A DNA stretch of 64,000 bases. Source: Acidisarcina sp963790505. GTDB lineage: Bacteria; Acidobacteriota; Terriglobia; Terriglobales; Acidobacteriaceae. The notes below the pieces were generated by a model. It did no database searches. It was not told the origin of the DNA and saw nothing but the letters and a program-made list of their open reading frames with translations. The stretch's first letter is position 1. Each line of letters starts with the position of its first letter. The position numbers and the translations under genes were made by a program. This document shows, one piece after another, positions 25,134 to 34,488 of the stretch. The DNA lies in assembly GCA_963790505.1 (NCBI GenBank), contig CAWBOT010000004.1, positions 1,426,001-1,490,000 on the forward strand, in the 5' to 3' direction.

Positions 25134-28100
25134 ATGCCAAAAAAGACTCCAGCAACCCTGGCGATCTGCCTGGGCCTGCTGTGCCTAATGTGCCTTCCTG
25201 CCGTATCTCATGCGCAGGCCGTCTTCGGCTCTATCTACGGTACCGTCACAGATAACACCGGCGCCGCTATTCCTGGCGCGGCGATCGTGGTGACCGACGA
25301 AGGGAAGGGCACGTCTGTGACCGTCCAGTCCGGCGCATCGGGCGATTACTCGGTGCAGCATCTCATTCCCGGCATCTACGATGTCAAAATTTCGTATCAG
25401 GGCTTTCAGAGTTTCGAGACCAAGGGAATCAATCTCGCCGCAGACAGTTCTCCCAAAGTCGACGCGCAGCTGACGGTCGGTGGATCGAGCACTACGGTTG
25501 AGGTCAATGCCGACACGGTGCCCGAGCTGAAGACCGACAAAGCCGACGTATCCACCACCTTCGACACCAAGACGGTTTCCGACGTGCCTCTCGGCGACCG
25601 CAATTTCACAAACCTGCAATTGCTTCTGCCCGGCGCGCAGCCGCTGAGCTGGAGCCACGCGGCCGACGAAAACCCGCAGGCCAGCCGGCAGATCCAGGTC
25701 GATGGACAGGCCTTCGGCGGCGTCGCTTATCAATTGGACGGGACCGATAACCAGGATCCGATCCTGGGAATCATCGTGATCAACCCTCCGCTCGATGCAG
25801 TCTCCGATACCAAAATCACGACCCAGAATTTCGACGCAGAGTTTGGTAAGGCGGTCTCTTCGATCGTTACCGCACAAACCAAATCGGGTACGAATAACTT
25901 CCACGGCAGTGCATTCGACTATCGCGAGAGCAACGCCAACCTCGCCCGCGACCCGTATAGCCAGTTTCCGGCCCCAGGATCGACCAAGACCGGAGGCCTG
26001 ATACCCGGTGGCTTGAAGAACCAGTTTGGTGGTTCGATCGGCGGCCCGGTGCTGAAAGACCGGCTCTTCTTCTTCGCCGATTACCAGGGAGTGCGGCAAA
26101 AAGCAGGTACCGCCAATACCGTCACGGTACCTTCGTCCCTGCTGGTGAGCAGCTGCCTCGGCGGCCCAACAACCGTAACAGGCGTTTCAGGTTGCGATTT
26201 CAGCCAATACGCTGCAGCTCTTGGCGCAGCCGGGATCATCTATCAACAAGTCCCGCAAGCGGACGGTACGACAAAGTCTGTGCCATATGCGAACAACATC
26301 ATTCCGATCGGCATGGTATCGCCGCAAACTCAGGCGCTGTTCAAGCTGCTGCAACCATACGCGCCAAACTCGGCCGGCAATTTCAATGGCCTTCAGAACA
26401 ACTACTCCGCCAGCGGCACGGGCATCTTCAACAGCAATGCATGGGATGAGCGCGTCGACTTCACCTTGTCGGAAAAGATCCATATCTTCGAGCGCTTCAG
26501 CAGATTCACCGATGTACTGAGCGGCACGGTAATCTTTGGAGCTGCTGGCGGCGCCGGATTTGGTATCGGCGGTTACGGCGGAAACTCCAAGGGAGCCAAC
26601 GACAGCTTGGCGACCGGGGCCGACTTTACTCTCAGCAACAGCCTTCTGACCGACTTCCGGTTTGGCTATTACCGCTATAACATCATCGACTCCAAATACA
26701 ACCAGACCGTCCAGTTCGCCGACCAGCTCGGCATACCTGGCATGAACATTCCGGGCGAGCCTATCACCTACGGCGCCCCTGGATTCAACGTGACCGAAGT
26801 CGGTTCCTCGGGCGCGCCGAACAACAGCCAGGATGCCGGTCCGCAATACGGCGCTGGCCTGAACGTCAACCGCTGCAACTGCCCACTGGAAGAGCGCGAA
26901 GATCAGTTCCAGATCGTCAATAACTGGACCAAGATCGTCCGCACCCACACCATCAAGTTCGGCGTCGACATGCGTTATGCCCGCAACCTGAGGGTACCGA
27001 GCGACAACGATCGTACCGGGCTCATTGGATTTGGCACTGGCCCGACCTCCGATCCAAGCGCAGCCACTCAGGGCGGCCTTGGGTTCGCAGCCCTCGCGCT
27101 GGGACAGGCGACTTCATACAGCCGTTATGTCAGCGTCTCGACCAATGCCAAGGAATTCCAAAAGAGGTTCTTCTACTACGGCGAAGACTCGTGGCGTGTC
27201 ACCCCGAACTTGACCCTCAACTTGGGGCTTCGCTATGAGCAGTATTACCCCGAAGTCGTGAACGCCAAGGGTAACGGCGCGCTCATGAACTACGTGAACG
27301 GCACATCGGACGGGTACCTGCGGGTCGCCGGCTATGGAAATATCGGCACCAACATGAACTGGCAGAAAGCCTCCTACCCGTTCAATCCGCGCATCGGCGT
27401 GGCCTACCAGTTCGATCCAAAGACCGTCATCCGCGCTGGCTATGGCCGCAGTTTTGACATCGGAGTCTTCGGCTCGATCTTCGGCCATGTAGTCACACAG
27501 AACCTTCCCGTGCTCGCCAACCAGACGATCAACACCACCACTGGCGCGACTGGTTACGCATTCTGCCTTGGCCCCGATACTCCAGGGTGCGCCCAGCCGG
27601 GCAATCAGCCGGGCGGCGGCGGTCCGGTCGCTTATACCTTCCCCACCGTTCCAGCGAACGGCCTGCTCGCGGCCCCGGGCTATGCGGTCAGCCCCAAAGC
27701 CCGTCCGGATGGCGTACGTCTGCCAACTATCGACGCATGGAATCTCAGTATTCAACATGCGATTACCCCGACCATCTCTGTAACCGCGGCTTACGTGGGC
27801 AACAAAGGTACTCACACATTGAGCGCGGGTGACGGCAACAACACTAATCCAAATGAGGCGGCCATCACTCTGCCGGCGCAGTACAGCCCGACCGGCGAAC
27901 CTCTTCACTACGATCCCTCTGTGCCATCCACTGTCGTAGTCGGCGGAGGTCTCCCGGGTATCGGCCCCGACGGAGGTACCGCCAACCAGACATATCTTCA
28001 ACGCTACTACTCCGGTACACTGCCAGCTTGCCAGAGTGCGGGTTACGCGGCGACCGCAATCGCTGCCGGCGCGAAGATTCCTGTCCCCGGCGCCTGCGGC

Positions 28101-28907
28101 TGGACTAACGGCATCGGCTACTACGGAGATGACCAGGATAGCCACTACAACGCGCTGGAACTGACCGTAGCCAAGCAGTTCACCAAGGGGCTTTCCTTCA
28201 CCGCGAACTATTCGTGGCAGCAGGGCATCGACTTCAACAGCAGTTACGCAACCTGGAACAAGAAATTCGTCGAGGGCAGGAACAACGATATCCGCGGCCA
28301 GCAGTTTGTCACGTACGGTATCTATCAGCTGCCGTTCGGACGTAATCAGATGTTCGCGTCCAACGTCCCCGGATGGGCCAACCAGATCGTTGGCGGCTGG
28401 CAACTCAGCCCGGTCTTGAACTGGTCGAGCGGCTTGCCCTTCACTCTGGGATATAACGAGTGCGGCTCAGCGGTTCCGGGCAGCGCACCTTGCTATGTCA
28501 ACGGTCACGGGAGCGGTCTGCCAATCAAGATCAGCGGCTTCGATTCAGTGAATCATCGCCGGCTTCTCTTTCACGGCGCTACCACTCCTCTAACCTCAGC
28601 ATCATTCCTGAGTTTCACCGCTCCAACTCTGGACAACATCGGAAACGGCGGGCGTAACACGGTGTACGGTCCGCACTTCTTCAATATGGACCTGTCACTG
28701 CAGAAGAACTTCCCGATTCACGAGAGCTTCTTCCTGCAGTTCCGGGTAGATGCCTTTAACGCCTTCAACCACATCAACCCTGAGTTCGGCGGCGGCGGCG
28801 CTTCGGCTAACATCGATCAGGGCGATAAATTCATCACCAGCAGCACCGCCAACTTTGGGCAGGGCGGTCCGCGTCAGCTGCAATTCTCCCTGCGTCTCCA
28901 GTTCTAA
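25134..28907 (+). CDS. TonB-dependent receptor with carboxypeptidase-regulatory-like N-terminus
   Basis: 1257 residues. Signal peptide (PKKTPATLAICLGLLCLMCL ending SHAQ). A carboxypeptidase-regulatory-like beta domain (about 30-115: SIYGTVTDNTGAAIPGAAIV, GIYDVKISYQGFQSF) precedes the plug (about 130-260: DVPLGDRNFTNLQLLLPGA, YQLDGTDNQDPI, AQTKSGTNNFHGSAFDYRES) and a barrel of about 950 residues ending NFGQGGPRQLQFSLRLQF. This is the large Acidobacteria-type outer-membrane receptor (Oar/SusC-like layout), probably importing a glycan or other large ligand. Upstream lie a promoter and several operator-like boxes, and the GntR/LacI hybrid gene. A terminator follows. Substrate unknown. Confidence 0.94.
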   Translation: MPKKTPATLAICLGLLCLMCLPAVSHAQAVFGSIYGTVTDNTGAAIPGAAIVVTDEGKGTSVTVQSGASGDYSVQHLIPGIYDVKISYQGFQSFETKGINLAADSSPKVDAQLTVGGSSTTVEVNADTVPELKTDKADVSTTFDTKTVSDVPLGDRNFTNLQLLLPGAQPLSWSHAADENPQASRQIQVDGQAFGGVAYQLDGTDNQDPILGIIVINPPLDAVSDTKITTQNFDAEFGKAVSSIVTAQTKSGTNNFHGSAFDYRESNANLARDPYSQFPAPGSTKTGGLIPGGLKNQFGGSIGGPVLKDRLFFFADYQGVRQKAGTANTVTVPSSLLVSSCLGGPTTVTGVSGCDFSQYAAALGAAGIIYQQVPQADGTTKSVPYANNIIPIGMVSPQTQALFKLLQPYAPNSAGNFNGLQNNYSASGTGIFNSNAWDERVDFTLSEKIHIFERFSRFTDVLSGTVIFGAAGGAGFGIGGYGGNSKGANDSLATGADFTLSNSLLTDFRFGYYRYNIIDSKYNQTVQFADQLGIPGMNIPGEPITYGAPGFNVTEVGSSGAPNNSQDAGPQYGAGLNVNRCNCPLEEREDQFQIVNNWTKIVRTHTIKFGVDMRYARNLRVPSDNDRTGLIGFGTGPTSDPSAATQGGLGFAALALGQATSYSRYVSVSTNAKEFQKRFFYYGEDSWRVTPNLTLNLGLRYEQYYPEVVNAKGNGALMNYVNGTSDGYLRVAGYGNIGTNMNWQKASYPFNPRIGVAYQFDPKTVIRAGYGRSFDIGVFGSIFGHVVTQNLPVLANQTINTTTGATGYAFCLGPDTPGCAQPGNQPGGGGPVAYTFPTVPANGLLAAPGYAVSPKARPDGVRLPTIDAWNLSIQHAITPTISVTAAYVGNKGTHTLSAGDGNNTNPNEAAITLPAQYSPTGEPLHYDPSVPSTVVVGGGLPGIGPDGGTANQTYLQRYYSGTLPACQSAGYAATAIAAGAKIPVPGACGWTNGIGYYGDDQDSHYNALELTVAKQFTKGLSFTANYSWQQGIDFNSSYATWNKKFVEGRNNDIRGQQFVTYGIYQLPFGRNQMFASNVPGWANQIVGGWQLSPVLNWSSGLPFTLGYNECGSAVPGSAPCYVNGHGSGLPIKISGFDSVNHRRLLFHGATTPLTSASFLSFTAPTLDNIGNGGRNTVYGPHFFNMDLSLQKNFPIHESFFLQFRVDAFNAFNHINPEFGGGGASANIDQGDKFITSSTANFGQGGPRQLQFSLRLQF

Positions 28908-28929
28908 CGCCGGGTGTAACGCTTCATCG

Positions 28930-28960
28930 AAAGGGGGAGCCATCGCGCTCCCCCTTTTCT
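28930..28960 (+). terminator. Rho-independent terminator after the TonB receptor
   Basis: AAAGGGGGAGC (28930-28940), loop CATCGC, GCTCCCCCTTT (28947-28957), then TTC: a perfect 11-bp stem with a T-tract. It separates the receptor from the TPR gene only partly, since that gene starts 30 bases on and may depend on read-through or on its own promoter. Confidence 0.9.
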
Positions 28961-28989
28961 CTTTCGGATAGACTCTGAAGATTCCCGCC

Positions 28990-30036
28990 ATGCTCCGTTC
29001 CGCCGCTCTCGTGTTCGCGATACACCTTGCGTGTCTCGCATTGGCCGCAGGACAGGACCCGGCGGTAACGGAAGCTCCGTCGCCGAGAACTAACACTGCA
29101 AGACTCGATTCCGCTCGGAAAGCGTTCGAAACCGGTCATGCGGAAGAGGCGCTCCGGCAACTCGATCTACTCGCGGCGACACATCCTGAACCCCGGGGAG
29201 TGGAGCGCATGCGCGGCTTCATTTACTACCAGCAGAAGAACATGGCCGCAGCCGAAGCAGCGTACGCCAAGGCAATTGCCGAAGATCCATCCGACCGTGA
29301 ATCAATGCAAATGCGAGGAGTGGCGCTTTACAGCTTGGGAAGGCCTGAGCAGGCGATTCCGCTTCTGGAGCAGGCCCGCACCGCAGTCCCGTCAGCCAAT
29401 GTCGATCCGAATTACGTACTTGGCATCTGTTACATCGCCGTTCACCGCTATGACGACGCCCGCCGCGCTTTCGCGATGCAATATGGCTTTGTTCCGGAGT
29501 CAGCCCCCGCGTATCTCCTCGCCGCGAGGATGTTGCTGCGCAGGGAAAACCCGGCCGCCGCAGAAGACTTCGCGAAGAGGGCCCTCGCGCTTCAACCGGA
29601 CTTGCCGCAGGCGCATCTGCTGCTCGGCGAGATCGCACTGGCGAGCGCTCACCTGCCAGAGGCGATCGCCGAGTTCAATCGGGAGCGCGAGCTTAATCCT
29701 CTGGATGGAAGCATCTATGACCTGTTAGGCGACGCTTATGTGCGCTCCGGCGAGGACGAGAATGCACAAGAGGCGCTTAGCCGCGCAGTGTTGCTGGAAC
29801 CGAATGCGACCGGACCGTACGTCCTGCTCGGCAAGGTGATGCTCAACCAGCAGAATTACCTGCAAGCGACGCTGTATCTCGAACGTGTGATCAGCATGGA
29901 CCCGGGTAACTACATGGCCCATACGCTGCTTGGCCAGGCATATCGCCGGATTGGACGGATTGCCCAGTCAGAGAAGGAATTCCAGGCTGCGAGCAAGCTG
30001 CAGAATGGCGGCGCAAAGCTGGAGAGTGTTCATTGA
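28990..30036 (+). CDS. Secreted TPR protein
   Basis: 348 residues. A signal peptide (MLRSAALVFAIHLACLALAA) is followed by about eight TPR-type helix pairs from residue 35 to 335, with recurring elements such as GFIYYQQKNMAAAEAAYAKA, LLGEIALASAHLPEAIAEF, LLGDAYVRSGEDENAQEALS, LLGKVMLNQQNYLQATLYLE and LLGQAYRRIGRIAQSEKEF. TPR arrays bind partner proteins, so it probably acts as a periplasmic scaffold. It sits between the TonB receptor and the beta-propeller gene. Confidence 0.9.
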   Translation: MLRSAALVFAIHLACLALAAGQDPAVTEAPSPRTNTARLDSARKAFETGHAEEALRQLDLLAATHPEPRGVERMRGFIYYQQKNMAAAEAAYAKAIAEDPSDRESMQMRGVALYSLGRPEQAIPLLEQARTAVPSANVDPNYVLGICYIAVHRYDDARRAFAMQYGFVPESAPAYLLAARMLLRRENPAAAEDFAKRALALQPDLPQAHLLLGEIALASAHLPEAIAEFNRERELNPLDGSIYDLLGDAYVRSGEDENAQEALSRAVLLEPNATGPYVLLGKVMLNQQNYLQATLYLERVISMDPGNYMAHTLLGQAYRRIGRIAQSEKEFQAASKLQNGGAKLESVH

Positions 30037-30123
30037 CACATTCGCGAACGGAATCAACCCGGAGCCGCCCCTTACCCGGTCTGCCGAAACGTATACTTAC
30101 CGAACAGGGTCGCGCAAGAATCG

Positions 30124-32025
30124 ATGTTTTCTTCCAATTGGAACCGCCGCCGCTTTCTTGCCTCCCTCAGCCGCACCGCCCTGGTACTCCCATTCTCCGA
30201 TGTCGCTCTGATGGCGATCCCGCCCTGGGCCCGGGAAGCGGACCCGAGACAGAACACCATGGGGCGGCAGAAGACCGCGGGCGGCGAGCCTGCTTATGAA
30301 GCGAAGCCGGTGCCGCCTCCACCAGGAGCGGCTTCTCCGATAGCCGGAACTCCGTTGGGAGTCAGCTTCATCGATGTTGCGACCCAATCCGGCCTGAACG
30401 CGAAGACTATCTACGGTGGCGAAGGCCATAACGAGTATCTGCTCGAGACCACGGGATGCGGCGTAGCTTTCTATGATTACGATCAGGATGGCTGGCTGGA
30501 TATATTTTTGGTGAACGGCTGGCGTCTTGAGGGTTTTGCCCACGGGCACGAGCCGACATGCCACCTTTTCAAGAACAACCGGGACGGCACCTTCACTGAT
30601 GTTACGAAGAGGTCGGGACTGGCGCGCAGCGGCTGGGGCCAGGGCTGTTGCGTCGGAGATTACGATAACGACGGCCATGACGATCTTTTTGTCAGCTACT
30701 ACGGCCAGAATGCGCTCTTCCACAACAATGGTGACGGAACATTCACCGATGTGACAGCCAAAGCGGGACTGATTCAATCGCGGCTGCGTTGGAACTCGGG
30801 CTGCGCCTTCATCGACTACGACCGCGATGGTCATCTCGACCTATTTGTCGGCAACTACATCGACCTCGATCTCAAGACTGCGCCCGTGCCAGAGTCAGGC
30901 CCCTGTCTGTATAAGGGCATCATGGTGGCCTGCGGGCCTCCGGGATTACCTGCCGGCAAGAACCTGCTGTATCACAACAACGGCAATGGCACCTTCACGG
31001 ATGTCTCCGAAAAGGCGGGGATGGGCGACACCGCCGGCAACTACGCCCTGGGCGTAGCAGTGGCTGACCTCGACGACGACGGCTGGCCAGACATCTATGT
31101 CGCCAACGATTCGACCGCTGCCACGCTTTACCGCAATCAGAAAGACGGGACGTTCAAGGACGAAGCCATCGAAGCCGGCGCTGCATTTTCCCCCGACGGC
31201 AAGCCTCAGGCAGGTATGGGCGTCGCCGTCGGCGACTACAACCGCGACGGAAACCTCGACATCGTCAAGACGAACTTTGCCGGCGATACCGATTCCCTCT
31301 ACAAGAACCTTGGCGACGGCACCTTTGAAGACCACACTTATGTTTCTGGGCTGGGCGTCAACACACGCCTGCTTGGTTGGGGAGTTGGCTTCTTCGACGT
31401 GGACAATGACGGCTGGCTCGACATTCTGGTCGCCAACGGGCACGTTTATCCCGAAGTCTCGAGTTCAAAAACAGAAGCGCCCTACGCGGAACATAAATAT
31501 CTCTACCGCAACCTGCGCAACGATCGCTTCGAAGAAGTAACAGACAAGGCTGGTCCAGGGATCACAGCCGCGGTTGCGGCGAGGGGCTGCGCCTTCGGCG
31601 ATTATGACAACGACGGCGACATGGACGTCGCCGTCAACTGCGTCAATTCGCTGCCCCAACTGCTGCGTTGCGATTCCGAGTGGAGTCGCGCATGGATCAA
31701 GATCAAGGTTGTTGGCGTGCAGTCCAACCGCACCGGAATTGGGGCGCGAGTGAAGGTCATTGCCAGAGTCGATCCGAAATCGCCGCAGCCGTTGTTGCAG
31801 ATTGATGAAGTCCGAAGCGGCGGAAGCTACTACTCGCAGAACGACCTGCGATTGCACTTCGGACTTGACCAGGCGAAGTCGGTCGATCGGGTGGAGATAC
31901 GCTGGCCCTCAGGCCAGGTCGATACCTTGAAGGACCTCGAGGTGAACCGCCTGTATACGATTCAGGAGGGTGGGAAGATACTAAAGGCCGAGGCCCTGAC
32001 TGGCTTGGTGAAGAAGAGAGTGTAA
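30124..32025 (+). CDS. Tat-exported CRTAC1-like protein (FG-GAP/VCBS propeller + ASPIC/UnbV)
   Basis: 633 residues. The N-terminus NRRRFLASLSRTALVLP is a twin-arginine signal, implying export in folded form. Seven calcium-binding-like DxDxDG repeats (YDQDGWLDIF, YDNDGHDDLF, YDRDGHLDLF, LDDDGWPDIY, YNRDGNLDIV, VDNDGWLDIL, YDNDGDMDVA) indicate a seven-bladed beta-propeller from about 95 to 510. An ASPIC/UnbV domain follows (SGGSYYSQNDLRLHFGL, SVDRVEIRWPSGQVDTLKDL). Members occur in secreted polymer-binding or signalling systems, but the function of UnbV domains is not known. Genes for the TPR protein and TonB receptor precede it, so the three probably work together outside the cytoplasm. Confidence 0.92.
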   Translation: MFSSNWNRRRFLASLSRTALVLPFSDVALMAIPPWAREADPRQNTMGRQKTAGGEPAYEAKPVPPPPGAASPIAGTPLGVSFIDVATQSGLNAKTIYGGEGHNEYLLETTGCGVAFYDYDQDGWLDIFLVNGWRLEGFAHGHEPTCHLFKNNRDGTFTDVTKRSGLARSGWGQGCCVGDYDNDGHDDLFVSYYGQNALFHNNGDGTFTDVTAKAGLIQSRLRWNSGCAFIDYDRDGHLDLFVGNYIDLDLKTAPVPESGPCLYKGIMVACGPPGLPAGKNLLYHNNGNGTFTDVSEKAGMGDTAGNYALGVAVADLDDDGWPDIYVANDSTAATLYRNQKDGTFKDEAIEAGAAFSPDGKPQAGMGVAVGDYNRDGNLDIVKTNFAGDTDSLYKNLGDGTFEDHTYVSGLGVNTRLLGWGVGFFDVDNDGWLDILVANGHVYPEVSSSKTEAPYAEHKYLYRNLRNDRFEEVTDKAGPGITAAVAARGCAFGDYDNDGDMDVAVNCVNSLPQLLRCDSEWSRAWIKIKVVGVQSNRTGIGARVKVIARVDPKSPQPLLQIDEVRSGGSYYSQNDLRLHFGLDQAKSVDRVEIRWPSGQVDTLKDLEVNRLYTIQEGGKILKAEALTGLVKKRV

Positions 32026-32520
32026 TTCGACGAGTTCTTAGTTCTCTGGGAGCCGCAGATAGGTCCGGAGATTCATTGTGAAGGAATAAGAAGGCCCTGC
32101 CCGAGGCGCATTTCAGCCTCGCAAGTTGCAGATCTGACGGGCAAGTTGTTCGCCGCAGCGACCAATGATGACGGCACGTCGCGGCTAATTGGCAGCCTAA
32201 AGGATTGCAATCCTATAAAATAAAAATACGGGTTAGAGATCGTAGAGAGACGCCCTGTGGCACTCGCTATTTTGCCGAGGGTGGTTCTTGCGCGACTCGC
32301 CGGGTCGAGCCCGACCTCGCCAGAGAAACTTCGGAACCGAGAACATCGTCTAACGTCATGATGGCTTGGATCATGAGGAAGGTAAATTTTGTCATCGAAT
32401 TCGCGGCCAGGCCCGTTATGCGAGTGCGCCGCGTGTAACATCCGGGACTCCAAAGCTATTCTTCTTCCAAAAACAAGTGCTGCGTTGTCTCGTCCAGGCT
32501 CTTTTCGAGCGGGAGCCGGA
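32026..32520. other. Intergenic region of about 495 bases, no supported gene
   Basis: Between the propeller gene and the LPDAP protein. It contains a 14-base palindrome AGGATTGCAATCCT (about 32202-32215) directly followed by TATAAAAT, possibly a -10 element or regulator site. A reverse frame near 32073-32453 shows no conserved feature and is treated as chance. Confidence 0.5.
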
Positions 32521-33495
32521 TTGCGGGTTATCTTATGGGCTGCGATATCGCTCGCTGGCGCGACGGCCCTGGCGCAGTCGCCGTCGAACCTGAAAGATCT
32601 CCCGGACGCCCCGACCCCCGAAGTCGCACAGGGTCCAACCGCTCTTGCAGAAGTGGCTGCGGAAAGCCAGGAGCCGCAACAGACCCCTTCTTCGCAAGCA
32701 CCACCCTCGGCTGCACCAACTGGGCAGCAATCTCAGCCTGCCGCCGCCCCTGCGAGCGGAGTATCGCCGGAGCTCAAAGGCCACACGGAGCTCGGCAACG
32801 AACAGCTCAAAAAGCAGGAGCAGCAGCGCGTCCTGGGCATTATTCCAGCCTTCAATTCGGTCTACGAGGGAACAGTACCCCCTCTCACGCCCAGCCAGAA
32901 GTTCAAGTTGATGTGGAAGAGTACCACCGATGTTTATGTGTTCGCCTTTGCCGCAGTCACGGCGGGAATTGGCCAGGCCCAGGATAGCCACGACGCCTAC
33001 GGACAGGGCGTCGAGGGGTATGCCAAGAGATTTGGGGCGAATTATGCCGATACCGCCGACGGCAATTTCTGGGGTAACGCCGTTCTCCCTATCGTGTTGC
33101 ACGAAGACCCACGCTACTTCCGCCTCGGGCACGGGACCTTCACTCACCGTTTGCTCTATTCCATGTCAACGACTGTTTGGTGCAAGCGCGACGATGGCAC
33201 CACAGGGCCTAACTACGCCAACGTGCTGGGTAACCTCATCGCTGGGGGCATCTCTAACCTCTATTACCCAGCCGACGATCGCGGGGTGGAGCAGACCTTT
33301 CAAAGCGCTTTGACGGTCACCGCCGAGGGCATGATCGGGGCTGCGCTGATCGAGTTCTGGCCGGACATCGTCCATCACCATCAAGCCAAGAAACAGGCAA
33401 GACTGGATGCGGCCACCAATGCCGCCCGCACTTCGCAAACCGCCACTCGGCCCCCCGCATCGACCACCACTCCTCCCGTCGAAGTTCCCCGATGA
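32521..33495 (+). CDS. Secreted/outer-membrane protein with LPDAP motif, unknown function
   Basis: 324 residues from a TTG at 32521, preceded by GGGAG; this start gives a clean signal peptide (RVILWAAISLAGATALA). The ATG at 32389 would add 44 Cys/Ser-rich residues before it. Right after the cleavage site comes LKDLPDAPTPE, then a Gln/Pro/Ala-rich linker (about 30-110) and a globular region of about 200 residues (LMWKSTTDVYVFAFAAVTAG, NFWGNAVLPIVLHEDPRYFR, NVLGNLIAGGISNLYYPADD). LPDAP after a signal peptide is, from memory, common in Acidobacteria secreted proteins; its meaning is unknown. The last four bases overlap yceH (ATGA). Confidence 0.75.
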   Translation: MRVILWAAISLAGATALAQSPSNLKDLPDAPTPEVAQGPTALAEVAAESQEPQQTPSSQAPPSAAPTGQQSQPAAAPASGVSPELKGHTELGNEQLKKQEQQRVLGIIPAFNSVYEGTVPPLTPSQKFKLMWKSTTDVYVFAFAAVTAGIGQAQDSHDAYGQGVEGYAKRFGANYADTADGNFWGNAVLPIVLHEDPRYFRLGHGTFTHRLLYSMSTTVWCKRDDGTTGPNYANVLGNLIAGGISNLYYPADDRGVEQTFQSALTVTAEGMIGAALIEFWPDIVHHHQAKKQARLDAATNAARTSQTATRPPASTTTPPVEVPR

Positions 33496-34145
33496 TGACA
33501 ATGCTGACTGAAGTCGAGGCACGAGTGCTTGGAGCGCTGATCGAGAAAGAGATCACCACTCCTGACTACTATCCGCTCTCGATGAATGCGTTGCTCAACG
33601 CCTGCAATCAGAAATCGAACCGCGAGCCGGTGTCTGATTTCGATGAGGACACGGTGCGCCAGGCGCTGCATGGTTTGGACGACAAGGGTCTGGCGGGAGC
33701 GGTGCGAGGCTCAGACAACCGAGTGACGAAGTATGAGCACCGCTTCTCCGAGGCATACAACTTCGGGAGGCGCGAGGTCGCCTTGCTTTGCGTCCTCCTG
33801 TTGCGAGGAGCGCAAACTCCCGGGGAACTGCGCGGACGTAGCGAGCGTTTGTACAGCTTTGACGAGCTCACTGACGTGCAGACTACGCTGCAAAAGCTGA
33901 TAGATCTGGACCCGCCATTCGTGCGCGTGTTGCCCCGCCAGCCGGGAACGAAGGAGGCCCGCTATATGCACCTTTTCTTCGGCGAAAGTTATGTGGCCAG
34001 CGTGGAGTCGGAGGCTGTCTCGGTGCGAGCGGCGAGGTCGGACGATAGTCCCAGGTTGCTGATCCTGGAGGAGCAGATCGCAACTCTCAAGCGTGAAGTT
34101 GCTGAACTGCGTGAACTCATTCAAGGCGGAAAAACTTTACCTTAG
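33492..34145 (+). CDS. yceH: YceH-family (DUF480) winged-helix protein
   Basis: 217 residues: two winged-helix-like units (LTEVEARVLGALIEKEITTP, DYYPLSMNALLNACNQKSNR, then RREVALLCVLLLRGAQTPGE, LRGRSERLYSFDELTDVQTT) and a C-terminal coiled coil (LEEQIATLKREVAELRELIQ). This is the YceH arrangement; its biochemical role is not known. ATGA overlap with the LPDAP protein gene suggests translational coupling. Three nearby ATGs are possible starts (33492, 33495, 33501); the difference is at most three residues. Confidence 0.92.
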   Translation: MMTMLTEVEARVLGALIEKEITTPDYYPLSMNALLNACNQKSNREPVSDFDEDTVRQALHGLDDKGLAGAVRGSDNRVTKYEHRFSEAYNFGRREVALLCVLLLRGAQTPGELRGRSERLYSFDELTDVQTTLQKLIDLDPPFVRVLPRQPGTKEARYMHLFFGESYVASVESEAVSVRAARSDDSPRLLILEEQIATLKREVAELRELIQGGKTLP

Positions 34146-34176
34146 GCTTCGGGTGCCCCGGTTTTCTACCCAAGTT

Positions 34177-34365
34177 TTATTGGGGAATGATGATGCCGCC
34201 GACGCGGGTACGGGCCGGCAGCCGGATGCCGCGATGGTCAAATTCGGGCGGCGTCCCGGATGCATCGCCTGCGGGGCCGACGCCAGCTTCGGCGCAGGCG
34301 GCGCAGAGCAGGGGCGGAGCTTCTTCATCGGGGATCGGCTCTGCGCAGCGTGAACAGGCAGCCAT
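34177..34365 (-). CDS. Small zinc-ribbon protein
   Basis: 62 residues starting MAACSRCAEPIPDEEAPPLL, with two CxxC pairs (CSRC, CAAC) 17 residues apart that would bind one zinc in a ribbon. The rest is Gly/Pro/Arg rich (SGTPPEFDHRGIRLP, TRVGGIIIPQ). Convergent with yceH (31-base gap). Function unknown; the paired cysteines are the support for a real gene. Confidence 0.6.
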   Translation of the reverse strand: MAACSRCAEPIPDEEAPPLLCAACAEAGVGPAGDASGTPPEFDHRGIRLPARTRVGGIIIPQ

Positions 34366-34488
34366 ATTGCCAGAGTATCAGCGGAAGCAAGGCGGGTGGT
34401 CGGCTGAATAAGCAGAACATAGACTCTGGTGCCGAGCTGTGCCCTCCTTTCATAGTGAATTCTTGTGGCTCCAGCTAAACTCAAAGAG

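Noticed and set aside
27114..28403. 429-codon minus-strand frame inside the TonB receptor gene
   Set aside because: Antisense shadow of the receptor's barrel; composition follows the coding strand and no domain is seen.
32073..32453. Minus-strand 126-codon frame in the gap before the LPDAP gene
   Set aside because: No conserved motif, signal or ribosome-binding site, and the product is unlike neighbouring proteins in composition.
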